Below are positions 12,121 through 23,940 of a DNA stretch of 64,000 bases, piece by piece; the first letter of the stretch is position 1, and each line of letters starts with the position of its first letter. The notes beneath the pieces are model-generated. The model was not told the DNA's origin. It saw only the letters and a program-made list of their open reading frames with translations, and did not search any database. The DNA comes from Apiosordaria backusii. Lineage: Eukaryota > Ascomycota > Sordariomycetes > Sordariales > Lasiosphaeriaceae. The stretch is taken from positions 2,046,001 through 2,110,000 of the forward strand of contig JAUKTV010000002.1 of assembly GCA_030549205.1 (NCBI GenBank), in the 5' to 3' direction. A program made the position numbers and the translations under genes.

Positions 12121-13236
12121 TCATTTCATAATATCCCACGCCCCAACCCCAGTCTTGCGCTCCTCCCCACTCCTCCTCCCCCTCTCCCCGCCCTCCTCAG
12201 GCTCGCTCCCAGTAGTAGCCGCCTTGACCATCTTCTCATCTTCCCCTTCTTTCGCCTTCTCGGCATCGCTCAGCTTCTTCTTGCGGTTGATCTCAGCCCA
12301 GATTGATACCCCGATCCAAATCGCTCCGATGATAGACGCGACGATGGCATACGCAGTTTTTTTCTGGTTGGACGCCTGGGAGAGGTGAAGCCCCAATCCG
12401 CCGTTGATTATACCCAGCGCGATGCCAACCCGGCCGTTGAATAAATGGAGGTAGGACCAGATTTGACGTCTGGCGAGTTTGCGGAATTGGAGGTGGTGGA
12501 GTACGCCGAGGAGGGGCTGGAGGAGGAGGAGGGCGAGGAGGAGGAGGCCGATGATGGGGTGGTAGTTGGTGGAACTGTTTGTCAACTAATCCTATGTGTT
12601 AATATGGTGTGGTTATGGGGGTGGAACTTGAAACGGGTGGGGGTGGGGGGGGAGATGTACCAGAGAGCCAGTGGGGATTTTGACGGTTTTGACTAGGTGA
12701 ATCCCTATTGCTGCTGCGGCGACATAGATGCAGGTTGATAGAATTTGGAACACTGCGTGAACCCACAAACCCCATTTGCGGGGGAGAACGCGGAGGATGA
12801 TGGACCCGAGGGGGAAGAGGACGACCATGGCGAGGGAGGCGAGGATGCCATGGATGGTGCGGTAGTTGATTGCTTGTTGGATGTCGAAGGGGGGGCGGTT
12901 GTTGGAGCCGTTGCGGTTGCGGTAGCGGTAGCCGCCTGAGTTGCCGTTGCTGAAGGGGATGGTTAGGGAGGAGGTGGAACTGCTGCCGGAGGCGGAGTTG
13001 GGGTTGTTGGAGGGCGAGTCATCGTTGGAGTTGGGGCGGTATCCTGAGCCAGAGGTGCCGGTGGTGGTGCCGGTTGTGTCGCCGCCGGAGGAGGAACTAC
13101 CCCCGCCGGAGGAAGAGGAGCCGCCGCCGCCGTGGCTACCGCCGCCCCCGCGGGCTGCTTCTACTGCTAGGGCTAGGCATGCTACTAGGAGGGCGATCCG
13201 GAGAAGGCGGAGGGTGAATAATGTGAGGGATCTCAT
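12121..13236 (-). CDS. Cytochrome b561-domain membrane protein
   Basis: Likely a transmembrane haem protein moving electrons across a membrane, usually with ascorbate or a DOMON partner. Two exons on the minus strand: 13236-12661 and 12585-12121, with a 75-base intron (GTACAT..TTAG), giving 346 residues. Signal peptide at 1-26, then a Gly/Ser/Asn-rich stretch to about residue 115 replaces the usual DOMON domain. Next comes the helical b561 core with His in positions expected for two haem groups (HGILA, HAVFQ, HPIIG, HLFNGR). The C-terminus is a charged cytosolic tail. An upstream ATG at 13266 would add ten residues; I prefer 13236 because it starts the signal peptide cleanly. Confidence 0.85.
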
Positions 13237-14646
13237 ATTTACTGCGGTGGGCAAGGCCGACACCAAATTGTATGTACAAAAACACGATGGGAATGAGGAT
13301 GAGAGAGGAAGATCACGATAATGATGCGCGCGAGGATGGCTTTAATTTAATGTTATTTCTTTTTGGTGTTGGCGGCCAGCCGCAGTTTGACGTGGTACCA
13401 ACGGGGGATCTAGACCGCATTGCATGCCGGCCGGGAGGAGGGGACAGGGGTCTTTGGGGCCTCCTGTGGTGAGCTAGGAATTGCGGCGCAGTGTGCTGTC
13501 GGTGGCTGTTTACTTTGGCGGGGTGAGACATTTGATAGTTTGCGGGCGATGTCACTTAAAATGGCATGTGGAAACCTGGGGCTGTGATGGCTACCTATTA
13601 TTTGGTGGCGGGGTTGATTCAAGATCTTGTCTCTTAATGGAAAGGTTGAGATTGGATGGCTGTTGATGTTCCAAGTTGTCTTGCGCCTTGCGCCTTGCGA
13701 TCTTATCGAGATAGGTACCGAGATTTGAAGGGGAGATGCAAACGCCTCCTGCAGCGGCTCCTGATAGGGCTAAGCATTGCAGAAAAAGAAAGAGGAGGGT
13801 ATAAAATGGTCGGTTACCTTGAAGTTCTTGGCAGAGAGGCATGAATGAACTGTCGCGCGTTGAGACCGCATCGTCAGTGGATACAGGTAGCTTTAGGTGG
13901 TGTTTTACGGGGATAGGATGATATTTGAGGATCTTTTGTAATAGCACTATTCCCAAGGAAAATTGAACAAAAAGGCCAGGTGATGGAGCTGGCTCCCTCC
14001 CACTAACAATATTTTACCACTACCCGTGACAAAGAAATGGAGACACACTGTCCAAGCGCTGACCTTTGGCAAGCGTTTCTTTGGCTTTGCTGTCCCGGCA
14101 GTTTGTTTCCCAACGCCCATTGGCTGGGGAAACGGGGAACTGAGCCACGCGTCTCCACGTATAGGGCAGGCACAACGTGTGGAAAAAGATGCGATGTCAC
14201 TGTTGAATTGGAGCCTGAGTAAAAGTTAATCTATTCGAGGTATGGATTGTGGTGAGCTGCCAGTTCTTTGTTGATGATAGAGGCTGACAAAGAGATCAGG
14301 GGTTGAGTGATGATGAACGACAAACACTAAGCACGTGGAATCATAATGGCATTGTTTCCTGACAATAGCTTGTGCCCAAAATAGTTCACAAAGAAGCTCA
14401 GTCAGTCGATTCACCACCTTAAATACCCGCGTTTCCTCTTAAGTGGGTACTGGAGACCATTCATACCCGTTCGAGGCATCTTTAGATCGACAAACTAAGA
14501 TCTCACGCACCTGGCCTGGTGTGAAGTGAGACCATAGTATCAACAGCTGAGTATCATCACAGTTTCATCGACATCTACTAACACCCCCAGGCACATACCC
14601 TCCCTTTCTAATCTACAGGTAAGAAAAAACTAACAAAATCATCAAA
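13237..14646. other. Long intergenic region
   Basis: No supported gene on either strand. A short triple repeat of CTTGCGC lies near 13680. The last 60 bases before 14647 are an A-rich leader. Confidence 0.4.
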
Positions 14647-15027
14647 ATGTGCGAATACTTCGACGAGTATCTCTACTGCGACCGCTGCCACCAGAACTGG
14701 AAGGACCACAAGGTCGAAGTCGCCCTCTGCACCCTCGCCAAGCGCCTCCCCGCTCTTGTGAGGAAGCACGGCGGTATCTGCGATGACCTGTCAACCAGAC
14801 ATCTCACAGGCGTCTACGTCGAAACCGAGCGCTGCCCGACATGCAAGAACGCGCCCAAGAACATCCCAAAGTGGAGGGATCCGGACGCTGAGTTCAGACA
14901 CTTTGTCTCGCTGCTCTGGTTTCAGTACTACAACATTGAGATGGACATTGATTTGATGTATAAGCCGAGGCGGGAGCCGAGACAGAAGTTGCATATTTCG
15001 GAGGATGGGACGAGTATGGTCTTTTAA
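14647..15027 (+). CDS. Small Cys-rich hypothetical protein
   Basis: Single exon, 126 residues. The start has a good fungal context (AAAATG after an A-rich leader). Paired cysteines occur as CDRC near the N-terminus and CPTC near residue 62, with further Cys/His residues between, so a zinc-binding fold is possible. There is no signal peptide or membrane segment. Codon use is clearly coding (third-position C bias in the first half). The family is not recognised. Small proteins with the start MCEY-x-Y-x-C occur widely in filamentous ascomycetes, but I cannot name a function. Confidence 0.75.
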   Translation: MCEYFDEYLYCDRCHQNWKDHKVEVALCTLAKRLPALVRKHGGICDDLSTRHLTGVYVETERCPTCKNAPKNIPKWRDPDAEFRHFVSLLWFQYYNIEMDIDLMYKPRREPRQKLHISEDGTSMVF

Positions 15028-15379
15028 ATGCTTACTCTAGTAAGCACAGACTAGCATTAGGTAAGTCCATGTCTCGATGACTCCTTACTGACTTCAAACC
15101 TCATGAAATAAAAAATAGAAACGTACGTGTTACAAAATTTAGTTTTATGATTGAACAGTTTGAAATCAAATGTGCATACATCTTGAGCGGCGTGAACGGA
15201 ATGGAAGTTGTCACACTGTGATAAGATGCTGTCGAAACCAGGAAAGCGAAGTCCAAATGAGCTCCTATTATCCTGAATAAACAAAGAAATCTATCTCTCC
15301 AATGAAATAAGGACCTCCGAGCCGTATCAACTATTTGTGTTTCTCTCTCCCCTTTTCTTGTTGTCATGTCGCAAGACAC

Positions 15380-17098
15380 CTATGCTTCACCGCGGAGCAA
15401 CTGAAGCTCCACATCCTGCTCTCCAGGTTGTCTGCGGCGGATCTTTGCAAGCTGATTTTGCGCTCTCTTGACTGGTGTCATGAACGTTTTCTTGGCGGGG
15501 CGAGCCGGGTGAGTGTGACGGCTCTCAGCCTTGTTCAGGTACTGTATTATCAGAAATCCGACAGCTGTTACAAATAGGCTCACAAGCTCTCCGGACACTG
15601 AATGAGAATGGTTTCAAGGATTAGTCACTCCCCGAATAATAAACACATTGAAGAAAGACTTACCAAAGCGCCCTGTGATCCATGAAGAAGTGAAGAAAAG
15701 CTCGCCTTTCTCGTCACGGGGGAAATTATCAATGGAAAGAGCAAACAAGCCGACCATGAAGGCCAGAGGTGTCTATGGTGTTTTATTAGCCCCATCTAGA
15801 GCGTCAAGAGGGTAAGAGCGGCGGGTAACTTAACAAAACACTCGTGACAGAAGTCAGGAGAAGCACATAGTTGTTCAGCTTGCGGGATTTGTTGGCTTCC
15901 CCAGTGGCAAGCTTTGCTTCGACAAGGGAGCTTTGTGCCTGCTTGACTTGGACAAGATAGTCAACCTGTCTCGAGTCAGCTGTGTCAGATGGAGGTTCTC
16001 AGGTACAAGGTGTCAGTACATACGTTGTCCAGTACTCTCTTGGCGTTCTCCTCAAGCCGATCAGCTCTGTCGATAAGTGCTTGAATACGGGATTGCTGGA
16101 TGAAATCCGCAGACGAGATGGTGTGCTTCTTCTTGTCTGAAAGGCAGGTGCTGTGATACCTTTCGGCAACTTCGCCTTGAGTGGTGAAGAGCTGCTTCAA
16201 AATGAATAGCTCTTCCAAGACGTCCTTCAGCTCGTAAATAATTCCCACCTCTTCTCCAATCTTAAGGGAAGCCTGATCAGGTGTGTGATCTTTCTGATCG
16301 TTGTCCTGCTTGTCAATAAGAGTGCAAAAGTCTCTGAACAATGATATCTCGACGTCTTCCTGCTTGGCAATCCAACTTTCGTAAATGTCCAATATATGGT
16401 AACCGAGGCCTGCTTGTTCGAATTCGTCGGGAAATCTGAGGCACTGTAGAAGTATCTGCTGAATCAAAGCGTCGGGACTGGCTCAGGCAGCTTCTGACAG
16501 AGACCTGACAATGGTCTCAAAAAGCGTCCGCGAAAGTTGCGAATATTCTTGTTTGCTTTCCAAGCGAGTAGCAACTTGATCATGCCTACATGATCCGCTT
16601 GCAGACATGCCAGGTGTAGAGGGGTGTTCCCTGTCGCTGTATTAGCATGAGATAATCGACTGATGAATCAAGTACAAAACCCTTTGTATTTTGGCGATTG
16701 ACTTCCGCTCCATGAATAAGAAGTAGCCGTGCCACGTCGAGGTTCCTCGGTGGCTTGCACTGGTCAGAAGAAACCGCTTGAATAAGCAGCTTTCCTAAAA
16801 GCTGATTGCCCCTGCGAATAAACTCAGTGTCCAAGAACTCTCGCATCCCATCGAGGTAGCCAAAGAAAACTGCATTTTGAAAAGCGGTCTCCTTGTTCCC
16901 GCTGAGCTTTGCGTTGAGCGTCTCGGCGTCAGGTCTCTCCAAAATCTTCCGTATGACAACCCTGCCTTCGAATCTTACAGCCTCGTACAGAACCGTCTCC
17001 TTAGGGTTAGGGTTAGGGTTGCAACCCACCAAACGTCTCTTCTCTCCACAAGTCTTTCTGGATTGCAGACAACGCACAAAGTCTCCCCAGGTGGCCAT
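15380..17098 (-). pseudogene. Ankyrin plus CorA-like membrane protein, frame-broken
   Basis: Exons on the minus strand: 17098-16681, 16636-16024, 15965-15840, 15772-15664 and 15597-15380. The N-terminal half has ankyrin-type repeats (NTPLHLACLQ, then GMIKLLLAWKANKN). The C-terminal half has a helical region followed by a hydrophobic pair with FMVGLFAL, as in fungal CorA/MRS2-like proteins. These halves are in different frames: a shift near 16526-16535 and an in-frame TGA at 16483-16485 separate them. The only intron that could fix this (about 97 bases from 16583) would remove half of the best ankyrin repeat. The CorA GMN motif is absent. The start at 17098 (MATWGD) avoids overlap with the divergent neighbour. 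Confidence 0.65.
17001..17020 (+). repeat. Interstitial telomere-type repeat (TTAGGG)3TT
   Basis: Exactly three TTAGGG units plus TT, matching the canonical fungal telomere repeat. It lies inside the first exon of the ankyrin/CorA-like gene, where the minus strand reads AACCCT and encodes Asn-Pro three times. Confidence 0.9.
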
Positions 17099-17183
17099 AT
17101 TAACGAATTGACTTACCGCGAATGCTACGACAGACGGTATGGCGACAGCTAATAACCCAATCTCCCACCACACGAGCCATACC
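17099..17183. promoter_or_regulatory. Short shared divergent promoter
   Basis: Only 85 bases separate the start codons of the minus-strand ankyrin/CorA-like gene and the plus-strand homocitrate synthase paralogue. Any promoter here must be bidirectional or lie inside the flanking genes. Confidence 0.5.
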
Positions 17184-18556
17184 ATGGGAAATGGCGCCAG
17201 CAGCAGCAACAACGACTCTCATGGTAGGAATCCCCCCACCCCCCCCTTTTTCCCGCCCTCTCTCTCTCTTTCTTTTTCCCCCTTTGGGCCCAAGTCGTCT
17301 GCTTACTCTTCGTGTTCAGGACTCAAGCACGGCGATGGCTTGGAGGCCCCCCTGACGCTTACTACTACCAACGTCTTCAACTGGAATATGCAGCATAGCG
17401 AGGCTGATGAAGGCCCCCTGACGGATATCTCCTCGTCATGCTCTTCCATCTCGCACCGCATCGACGATTCTGGCATTGGGGCGATGACGAGCGATATCAC
17501 TCCCGCGTCCTCCTTTGTCGACCTGGCCAACTTCAGCATCGTCGACAGCACCCTGCGCGAGGGCGAGCAGTTTGCTGCGGCCCACTTCGACACGACTCAG
17601 AAGATCCAAATCGCCCGGGCCCTGGATGATTTTGGAGTGGATTACATTAAGACTACCCAACCCAAGTGGTGGAGACGCGAGGGTTTTAAACGTACGGCCC
17701 GTCGCTAACGTCATCATAAGATCGAGTTGACGTCGCCCGCTGCTTCTGAGCAGTCGAGAGCTGATTGCGAGATTATCTGCAAGCTGGGACTGCGGGCCAA
17801 GGTGAGCTAAAGCTTAGATTGATTGTCTTTTCTATCTAACAATGAGTTAGATATTGTGCCACATCCGATGCGACATGAGCGACGCCAGCATCGCCGTTCA
17901 GTCAGGCGTGGATGGAATGTACGTTCTTTCCTCGCTGCAACTACATATCCCACGACTAACGCCGCCAACGTAGCAATATGTGCATTGGCACCTCTCCTCA
18001 GCTCATCAAGCATTCGCACGGCAAGGACATGGACTACATTGCTGCCAAGGCGCAGGAGATCATCGAATACGTCAAGTCGAATAACATTGAGATTCGCTTC
18101 TCCGGGGAGGACTCCTTCCGCTCGGATTTCTCCGAGATCCTAAAGCTTTACTCTCTCGTTGACCGGCTGGGCGCGGACCGCGTGGGCATCGCCGACACCG
18201 TGGGCGGTGCCACGCCGATGGAAGTATATGACAAGATCGACGCGTTGCGCAAGGCCGTTAGCTGCGACATCGAGACGCACTTCCACAACGACACGGGATG
18301 TGCCATTGCGAACGCCCTGGTCGCTCTCGAGGCTGGCGCTACTCACTTTGATACAACGGTGCTCGGCATCGGCGAGCGAAACGGCATCACACCTCTCGGA
18401 GGCCTCATGGCCTGTGTGATGCAAACGGACCGCAAGTTCATCTTGAGTAAGTACAAGCTTGAGAAGCTGGGCTACCTTGAAAACCTGGTTGCTCAGATTG
18501 TCGGGGTGGAAATCCCCTTCAACAACTTTGTGCTCTCTCTGAAGGATATGGAGTGA
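17184..18556 (+). pseudogene. Homocitrate synthase paralogue, decayed
   Basis: Related to the first enzyme of the fungal alpha-aminoadipate lysine pathway (acetyl-CoA plus 2-oxoglutarate to homocitrate). Exons would be 17184-17223, 17320-17645, 17721-17801, 17851-17918 and 17974-18556. Family motifs are clear: DSTLREGEQF, ELTSPAASEQSRAD, GEDSFRSD, ETHFHNDTGCA and GIGERNGITPLGG. Two lesions exist. The 75-base intron 17646-17720 starts with AT instead of GT (branch CTAAC and AAG acceptor intact), and reading through it meets a stop at 17706. The protein also ends just after IPFNN, so the family's THKAGIH segment and C-terminal domain (roughly 100 residues) are missing. It is unlikely to be a working lysine enzyme. 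Confidence 0.8.
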
Positions 18557-18631
18557 ATATGGCCGGCGGGACCGAGAAGCTGGGCGAAATCGAGAAGTGG
18601 GTGATATGTTTTATTGAGATCGCTCGTCGAC

Positions 18632-18725
18632 ACAGTCATTACTTGCAATGCGACCCTTTCGTAGACAGTCATTACTGGGAATGCGGTCTTTATACAGCCA
18701 AGTCATTACCAGCAATATAGTCCTT
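18632..18725. repeat. Three-copy tandem repeat, 33-34 base unit
   Basis: Three diverged copies begin at about 18632, 18665 and 18699, each around ACAGTCATTACTNGCAATGC. They lie in the gap between the decayed homocitrate synthase and flavin monooxygenase genes. Confidence 0.6.
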
Positions 18726-18964
18726 CTACAGGGATGCCGTTTGGAAGCCTCACTTTAAGTGAAATGCTAACGCTCATTATGTGCGTGCGCGCTCAACAAC
18801 GTAGGAGAGCATATATGCCTGTCCATGAATGAGCTCGTAATTCAGAGCTTATGATGATATTCGGCCTTCAGCTCTCTCATCACATACCTCTGATGGGACG
18901 CGGGACTGATCATTGATTCACGCCAGATGGCACCTTCAAGCCATTCCCGCCTCTACAGGTCCTC

Positions 18965-19965
18965 TTAGCGCATGATTCCCTCCTCGATGGCCTTGATCTG
19001 CAGTGCTAGCATCCTAGAGTAGTACCTGCACAGGGCGAAGTTGCCACCCGCAAGCCAGTAGCCCGGGTGGCCTGAGCGCCGCCAGATGGACCGGAGCTCG
19101 CCCTCCTCATCGATGCCCCACACCTCCTTCAGCTGACGGGCAAAGTCGGCGCCCATGATCTTCCTTGTCGTCGTCTGGGCCTCTATCAACTCTGAAGCCA
19201 GCTTTCTCTAGTCCCTCGAAGTGCTCCTTGTTTTCTAACATGTGTTGCTCGGTCTTCTCGATCTCCCGTCTCTTCAGCAGTGGAAGCGGGACGCTATGGG
19301 TGAGGAAGTCCGCGTCCTCGGTAGCCGGGCCATCTTCCGAATACAGGCCCTGGCCGTAGACGTAGGCGGTCCTGTCGACGCATGTCGGACTTCGCTGGAA
19401 AAGCGTCACACGATGGCCGCGTTCGTAGAAGTCCTGCGCGATGTCATGCCCCGAGACGCCGGTCCCGACTACCACTATTTGTTTGGCTGGGGTCGCCGGC
19501 TCAGCACTCGAGAACTGAGACGAGTGGCAGATGGGTCCGCGGAAGTCGCCCAGGCCTTCGATTCTGGGAATTTTGGGCTCACCGTTCACTCCCGTCGCCT
19601 GGATGATATGGCGGGTCCGCAGCGTTCGCACCTCGATGCCTCCTTCCGAGCGGCGTTCGATTGTCACCTCCCAGCTGCTACCGTCCCAATTTGCGCGCTT
19701 CAAGGTTGCCGAAGACCACGTATTCAGTTCCATGAGTTGGGCGTACGACTCCAAGAACTCTGCAACCTGGTCGTTAGCTGCAAACACCGGCCAACTGACC
19801 GGAAAGGGAAGATAGGGCATATGGTTATCTGTTTAGGCCGCATCAGCATGCTGTACGGTCAAGTCAACGGGGATCCTAGAGCATACACCAAACCGGGTCG
19901 TGGAGTACAAGTCGGAGGTAGCGAGTGCGCCAGCAGTCACCCACTTTCGGATGTTGATCTTCGCG
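18965..19965 (-). pseudogene. Flavin-containing monooxygenase remnant
   Basis: Minus-strand pieces of an FMO-like enzyme. The upstream exon (ending at 19887) reads HPKVGDCWRTRY and LHDPVW. A 58-base intron (19829-19886) joins it to an exon with MPYLPFP, FRGPICHSSQF (FMO-type fingerprint) and VVGTGVSGHD (NADPH-binding glycine motif). The frame then breaks near 19170 and resumes as a family-typical C-terminus (VWGIDEEGE, GHPGYWLAGGNFALCR, LALQIKAIEEG) ending at 18965. The first Rossmann FAD motif is missing at the N-terminus, and roughly 70-100 residues are missing at the internal junction. It cannot make an active enzyme. Confidence 0.8.
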
Positions 19966-20537
19966 GCCACGGTTGTTCCGTGTAGAGCAGTTGCCTCAAC
20001 AAGATGTTCCGTTTAGGGCTCTGCATGTGAACCCAAGCACATGGCTCGTCATGTTCGATGCTATTGTACCTATGAGTGGCGGTGAGCTTACGTCCATCGC
20101 CTCCTGCTTCGGTACCTTGCCGCTCACAGACCGCCTGTGGTGGCTTCCGATGTATCGCACTCGGTATCTGGGCGATGATGACGGGATGGTGGAACACGTT
20201 ATGGGGCTGGCACTGGCTTGCTTGCCGGGCGGGAGATATCACCGGGTTGGTCACATCTTGTGCAATGGAAACAGAGGAGACTCGCTGGTGGAACATATTG
20301 AAAGTTTGGCGTTGACGGAGTTTACCTTTATTTGAAGTAGTGGGACGGATTGTATATCCAACTTCCACTGGACGGAATGTGAGGAAGAGAAAGGGGAGGT
20401 GTGACAAGAGACTCATGCTGACCTACTACATGAAAAGAAAGGTATGAGAATATTAGGTATCTGATATGCAAAAGAACCAGTCTGGCTTCGACTTCAATCC
20501 CCAACCATTGTCCTATCTTCACCAAGACAGACCCCAT
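19966..20537. other. Intergenic
   Basis: No FAD-motif exon for the FMO remnant could be found here. Nothing else is supported. Confidence 0.4.
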
Positions 20538-22395
20538 TTATTCCCTCGCCTTCAACCTAACCTCCACTCCCTTCTGCCTCCAAAACCAACTATTCACCGT
20601 CTCCCACTCCTTCTCCCTATCCGCCAGCTCAATCTCATACCTATTCAAAATCGTAGCCACAACCTTGTACGTCTCCACCAGCGCCAAATTCCTCCCCAAG
20701 CAAATCCTCGAACCCGCCCCAAAGCTCAAATCACAGGCATTCCACTTTTGCATCCTCTTCTTGTACTCCTCGTCACTCTCACCACCGCTGACATCCTGCA
20801 ACCACCTTTCGGGTTTGAACTCCTCCGCGTCAGCACCCCAGACGGCTTTGGTGCGGTTGCCGATATAGGGGTTAATCCCGACTGCACAACCGCCGGGGAC
20901 GAAGTCACCGCTGGGAAGGGTGAACCCTTCAGCGGGGACGTAGCGTTCAAGAGGCATAGCGACGGCGGGGTGGAAGCGGAGGGCTTCGCGGACGACGGCC
21001 TCAAGGTAGGGGAGGTGGCGGGCTTGGGAGTAGGGGAAGGCGTTGGATTTGTCGATGCCTACGGAGCGGATCTCGTTGACGAGGCGGGAGTAAATAGTGG
21101 GGTTTTTGAGGGCGTAGTAGAAGATGGCGCGGATGGTGATGGCTGTTGTGTCTGCTCCTGCGAGGAGGTTGACTAGCAGGTAGCCAAAGACCATCCCGTC
21201 GTGGACGGTATCCGGGTGGGTGGACTTGGCGTCGATGAAATGTTGGAGGTAGTCAGGGACGGCCGGGTTGTAGTTGTCGAGGCCTTGGGTGCGGGCGACG
21301 AGGGAGGTCATGGCGATGTTGGCGACGTTGCTAAGGTTGGGGGGGCCGATGCGGACGAGGGGGTTCTTGTCGAGGAGGAAGTCCAGAAAGGGGATTTGGC
21401 CGACGGCGGCGAAGTAGTCGAGGGATTTGTCGGCGGTGGAGATGGAAGTGTCGAAGTCGTGGCCGTGGGTCATGTAGCCGAAGGATTTGGAGAACGTGAC
21501 CGAGGTGATGAGATCCCAGGCGTCTGTAGGTGGAGGTGTTAGATGACTGGTCTCAAGACGAGGCAACGATAGGGGAAAAGTGCTTACAGAAGGCGATCCA
21601 TTCTCCCAAATCACAGGTTGTATTCGAGGCTTTGAGAAAGCGAGTGTCGAGTTGTTGGATAAGCTCGCCGAGGACCCTGTCATAATGGGGCTCTAAAGCT
21701 AGCACACTGCCGAGGGAAAAATGCTTGACGATAGGGCGCTTCATCTGGGCGTGCTCAGTCTGGTCGGTGGTGCTGAACATGTCTATCTCGATGTTAGCCA
21801 GAACACGTCGGAACCCCTGACATGGAAGGGTGACGAACGGTAGGTAATCTTTCCATTTACGAGGGCGCTGTTGTTGTGGTAAAACTCGGTCTGAAAAAGC
21901 TTCAAGGTCAGTAAACTGAACAATCCATCTCCAATCGCAGTGTCCGGAAATGCTGACCTTGCGCCACTTCCCATCCGTGCCATATATAACCTTGGACAAC
22001 TCGGGATAATCCAAGTCCAGCAAGTTTGGACCAATGCGCACGACTGGCCCATACTTCTCATGGAGTTTCTGAATGGCCAAGTGGTATTTTCCGGTTCTGA
22101 CTTGGTAGAGACGCCAGAGGTTCGTGTATCCTGGTGTAACAGTATCGTCAGGACTGGTGCTTCAAGGGACTCGGAAAACTGTCAGACAATAGGGAGCCAT
22201 ACCAGCGAGAAAGGGACCTGGATACTTGCGCAACGGAGACGAAGCCCATGAAACAGTAAACCAGAAAAACAAAGTGACAATGGGTACAACAACCCCAGCG
22301 ACAGCTAGTCGTATGATAGTTTGGCCGTCCAGGATGAACGGATTCCCATGTCGAAATCCGATGAGGGCGTCGAGGATTCCGCCTGATGTCGACAT
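20538..22395 (-). CDS. Cytochrome P450 monooxygenase
   Basis: Haem-thiolate oxygenase, probably ER-anchored. Five exons on the minus strand: 22395-22203, 22130-21958, 21890-21839, 21782-21588 and 21523-20538, all in phase, giving 532 residues. An N-terminal membrane helix is followed by the Pro-rich hinge KYPGPFLAG. Family landmarks are FSTTDQTEHAQMKR, the I-helix GADTTAI, ExxR in VREALRFHP, PERW and the haem loop FGAGSRICLGR. These resemble the pisatin-demethylase/benzoate-hydroxylase-like fungal P450s. The gene is intact while its oxidoreductase neighbours (homocitrate synthase paralogue, FMO) are broken. The substrate is unknown. Confidence 0.92.
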
Positions 22396-23940
22396 CCTGT
22401 CGGTTTTGGGGGCACAAAGAAGGTGTGACGGGCAGACCAACCTTCGGAGAGAATACCCAAAATCAAGTCGGTGTGCTCCCAAGGTGCTGAGGTTCCAGGT
22501 TGCTTTTCTCGGGGGGCATTTCCGGTGTATAAAGCCCCATGAGACTTTCCTTTTCAGACCACCCCCGTCCACTGAGAAGACATATCGCCCACCGCCCCGT
22601 TTCTCTCATGCCTCCTTCGACCCTCATCCTTGGTGTTGGTATTCGATAACCCACACAGTGCCGGGCGTGGGATGCAGCAATAAAGTGGGCCGCATGATGT
22701 GGTGATGGGGGTGTCACTGCGCATTAAATGTTATCCCCGCACAAGCTAGTCCCCATCATGTTTCTTTTGCGTTCAAGCTAAGCTGTGTTGAGGCACCAAG
22801 ATGCGAACTGTAATCCACCCTTCGACCAATAGCTTCAGGTATGTTGTCAGTTCGTGATATTCGTTGCCTTGTCATCATGCCCGTCGTCCGCAAACAGATT
22901 CGAAACAGACTCAAGCCCGACTCCTGAGCTTTGCTCAGTCTGAAGAGTTGCGAGAGGAGGGGGTGGAATGATTGATCATAAGCCTGGCCTTGTCTGTCAT
23001 ATTCTTCTTCAAGATGAAACGAAGAAGAGCAGTACGGATACGACTCCGGCCTCACCTCCGAGATCGACAGCTGTTTACCAATTCTAGCAAAGGAACACGA
23101 TACAACTGTTCACTGGCATGCTAGGTATATGAGACGGACTAGTTGTGGATAGGACCACGTACAATGTAGGTAATTGCCGGCATTTTGGCCCTGGAAATAG
23201 TTGGACGCCTCTGTCTCCTTTTGTCGAAAACCTGGAAGATCCATCAGTGACGCGACGAACACCTCGACAGTGCATGGTTGTGTGTGTAACATTGCGTTCT
23301 TCAGCGTGTGATTTGACTAGTCCTGGGAGTCACTAGCGCGGCAAGGCCCCAGGTAGCTTGCGAGGATACACAACACGGAGGTCAACTCCGCTTCTGACAG
23401 CGGGTGCGGCCCTTTCCCGTTCTTGGTCTGTGTTACTCTGGGGTTATCTCCTTCGGCTTACCCTTCTTGTGAAAGGGGTGCGAATCTTTTTCAAGGGCCC
23501 AGGCTTGACTTTGAAGCAACTCCACCACGGGTTCATAAAAAGATGTTTCCAGTTATCATGGACAAGGCTCTTCTCATATTGCCAGTGCTTCAATTAATGC
23601 AGAAATCAATTAATGCAGAAACCTAGGTGACAACGAAGATGAAAACAAGGGTCAATACTTAGACGCCACTACGAGGTATCAAGCTGCATAACCCCCACGA
23701 TTGCGACCCTGGGAATAGCGGAATACACACGGAGCAACCTCCGCCTTCTTCAAGCTAGCTGAGGTGGTAATCAACGTTATTGGTGGAGCAGCTAGGTGAC
23801 GGTGACCCAGAACCCTGGGTCCTGAGATTGGCTAAAGGCCCTGCTCGCGGCCCAGCCATGTTTTCCCCCGACAGTCCCTGTCATGTCTCGGGACATCTCA
23901 CATATCATATTTTTGTATCAGATCATCCAATTCCTCCAGC
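22396..23940. other. Intergenic
   Basis: No supported gene. Short frames on both strands lack domains or coding-like composition. Confidence 0.4.
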
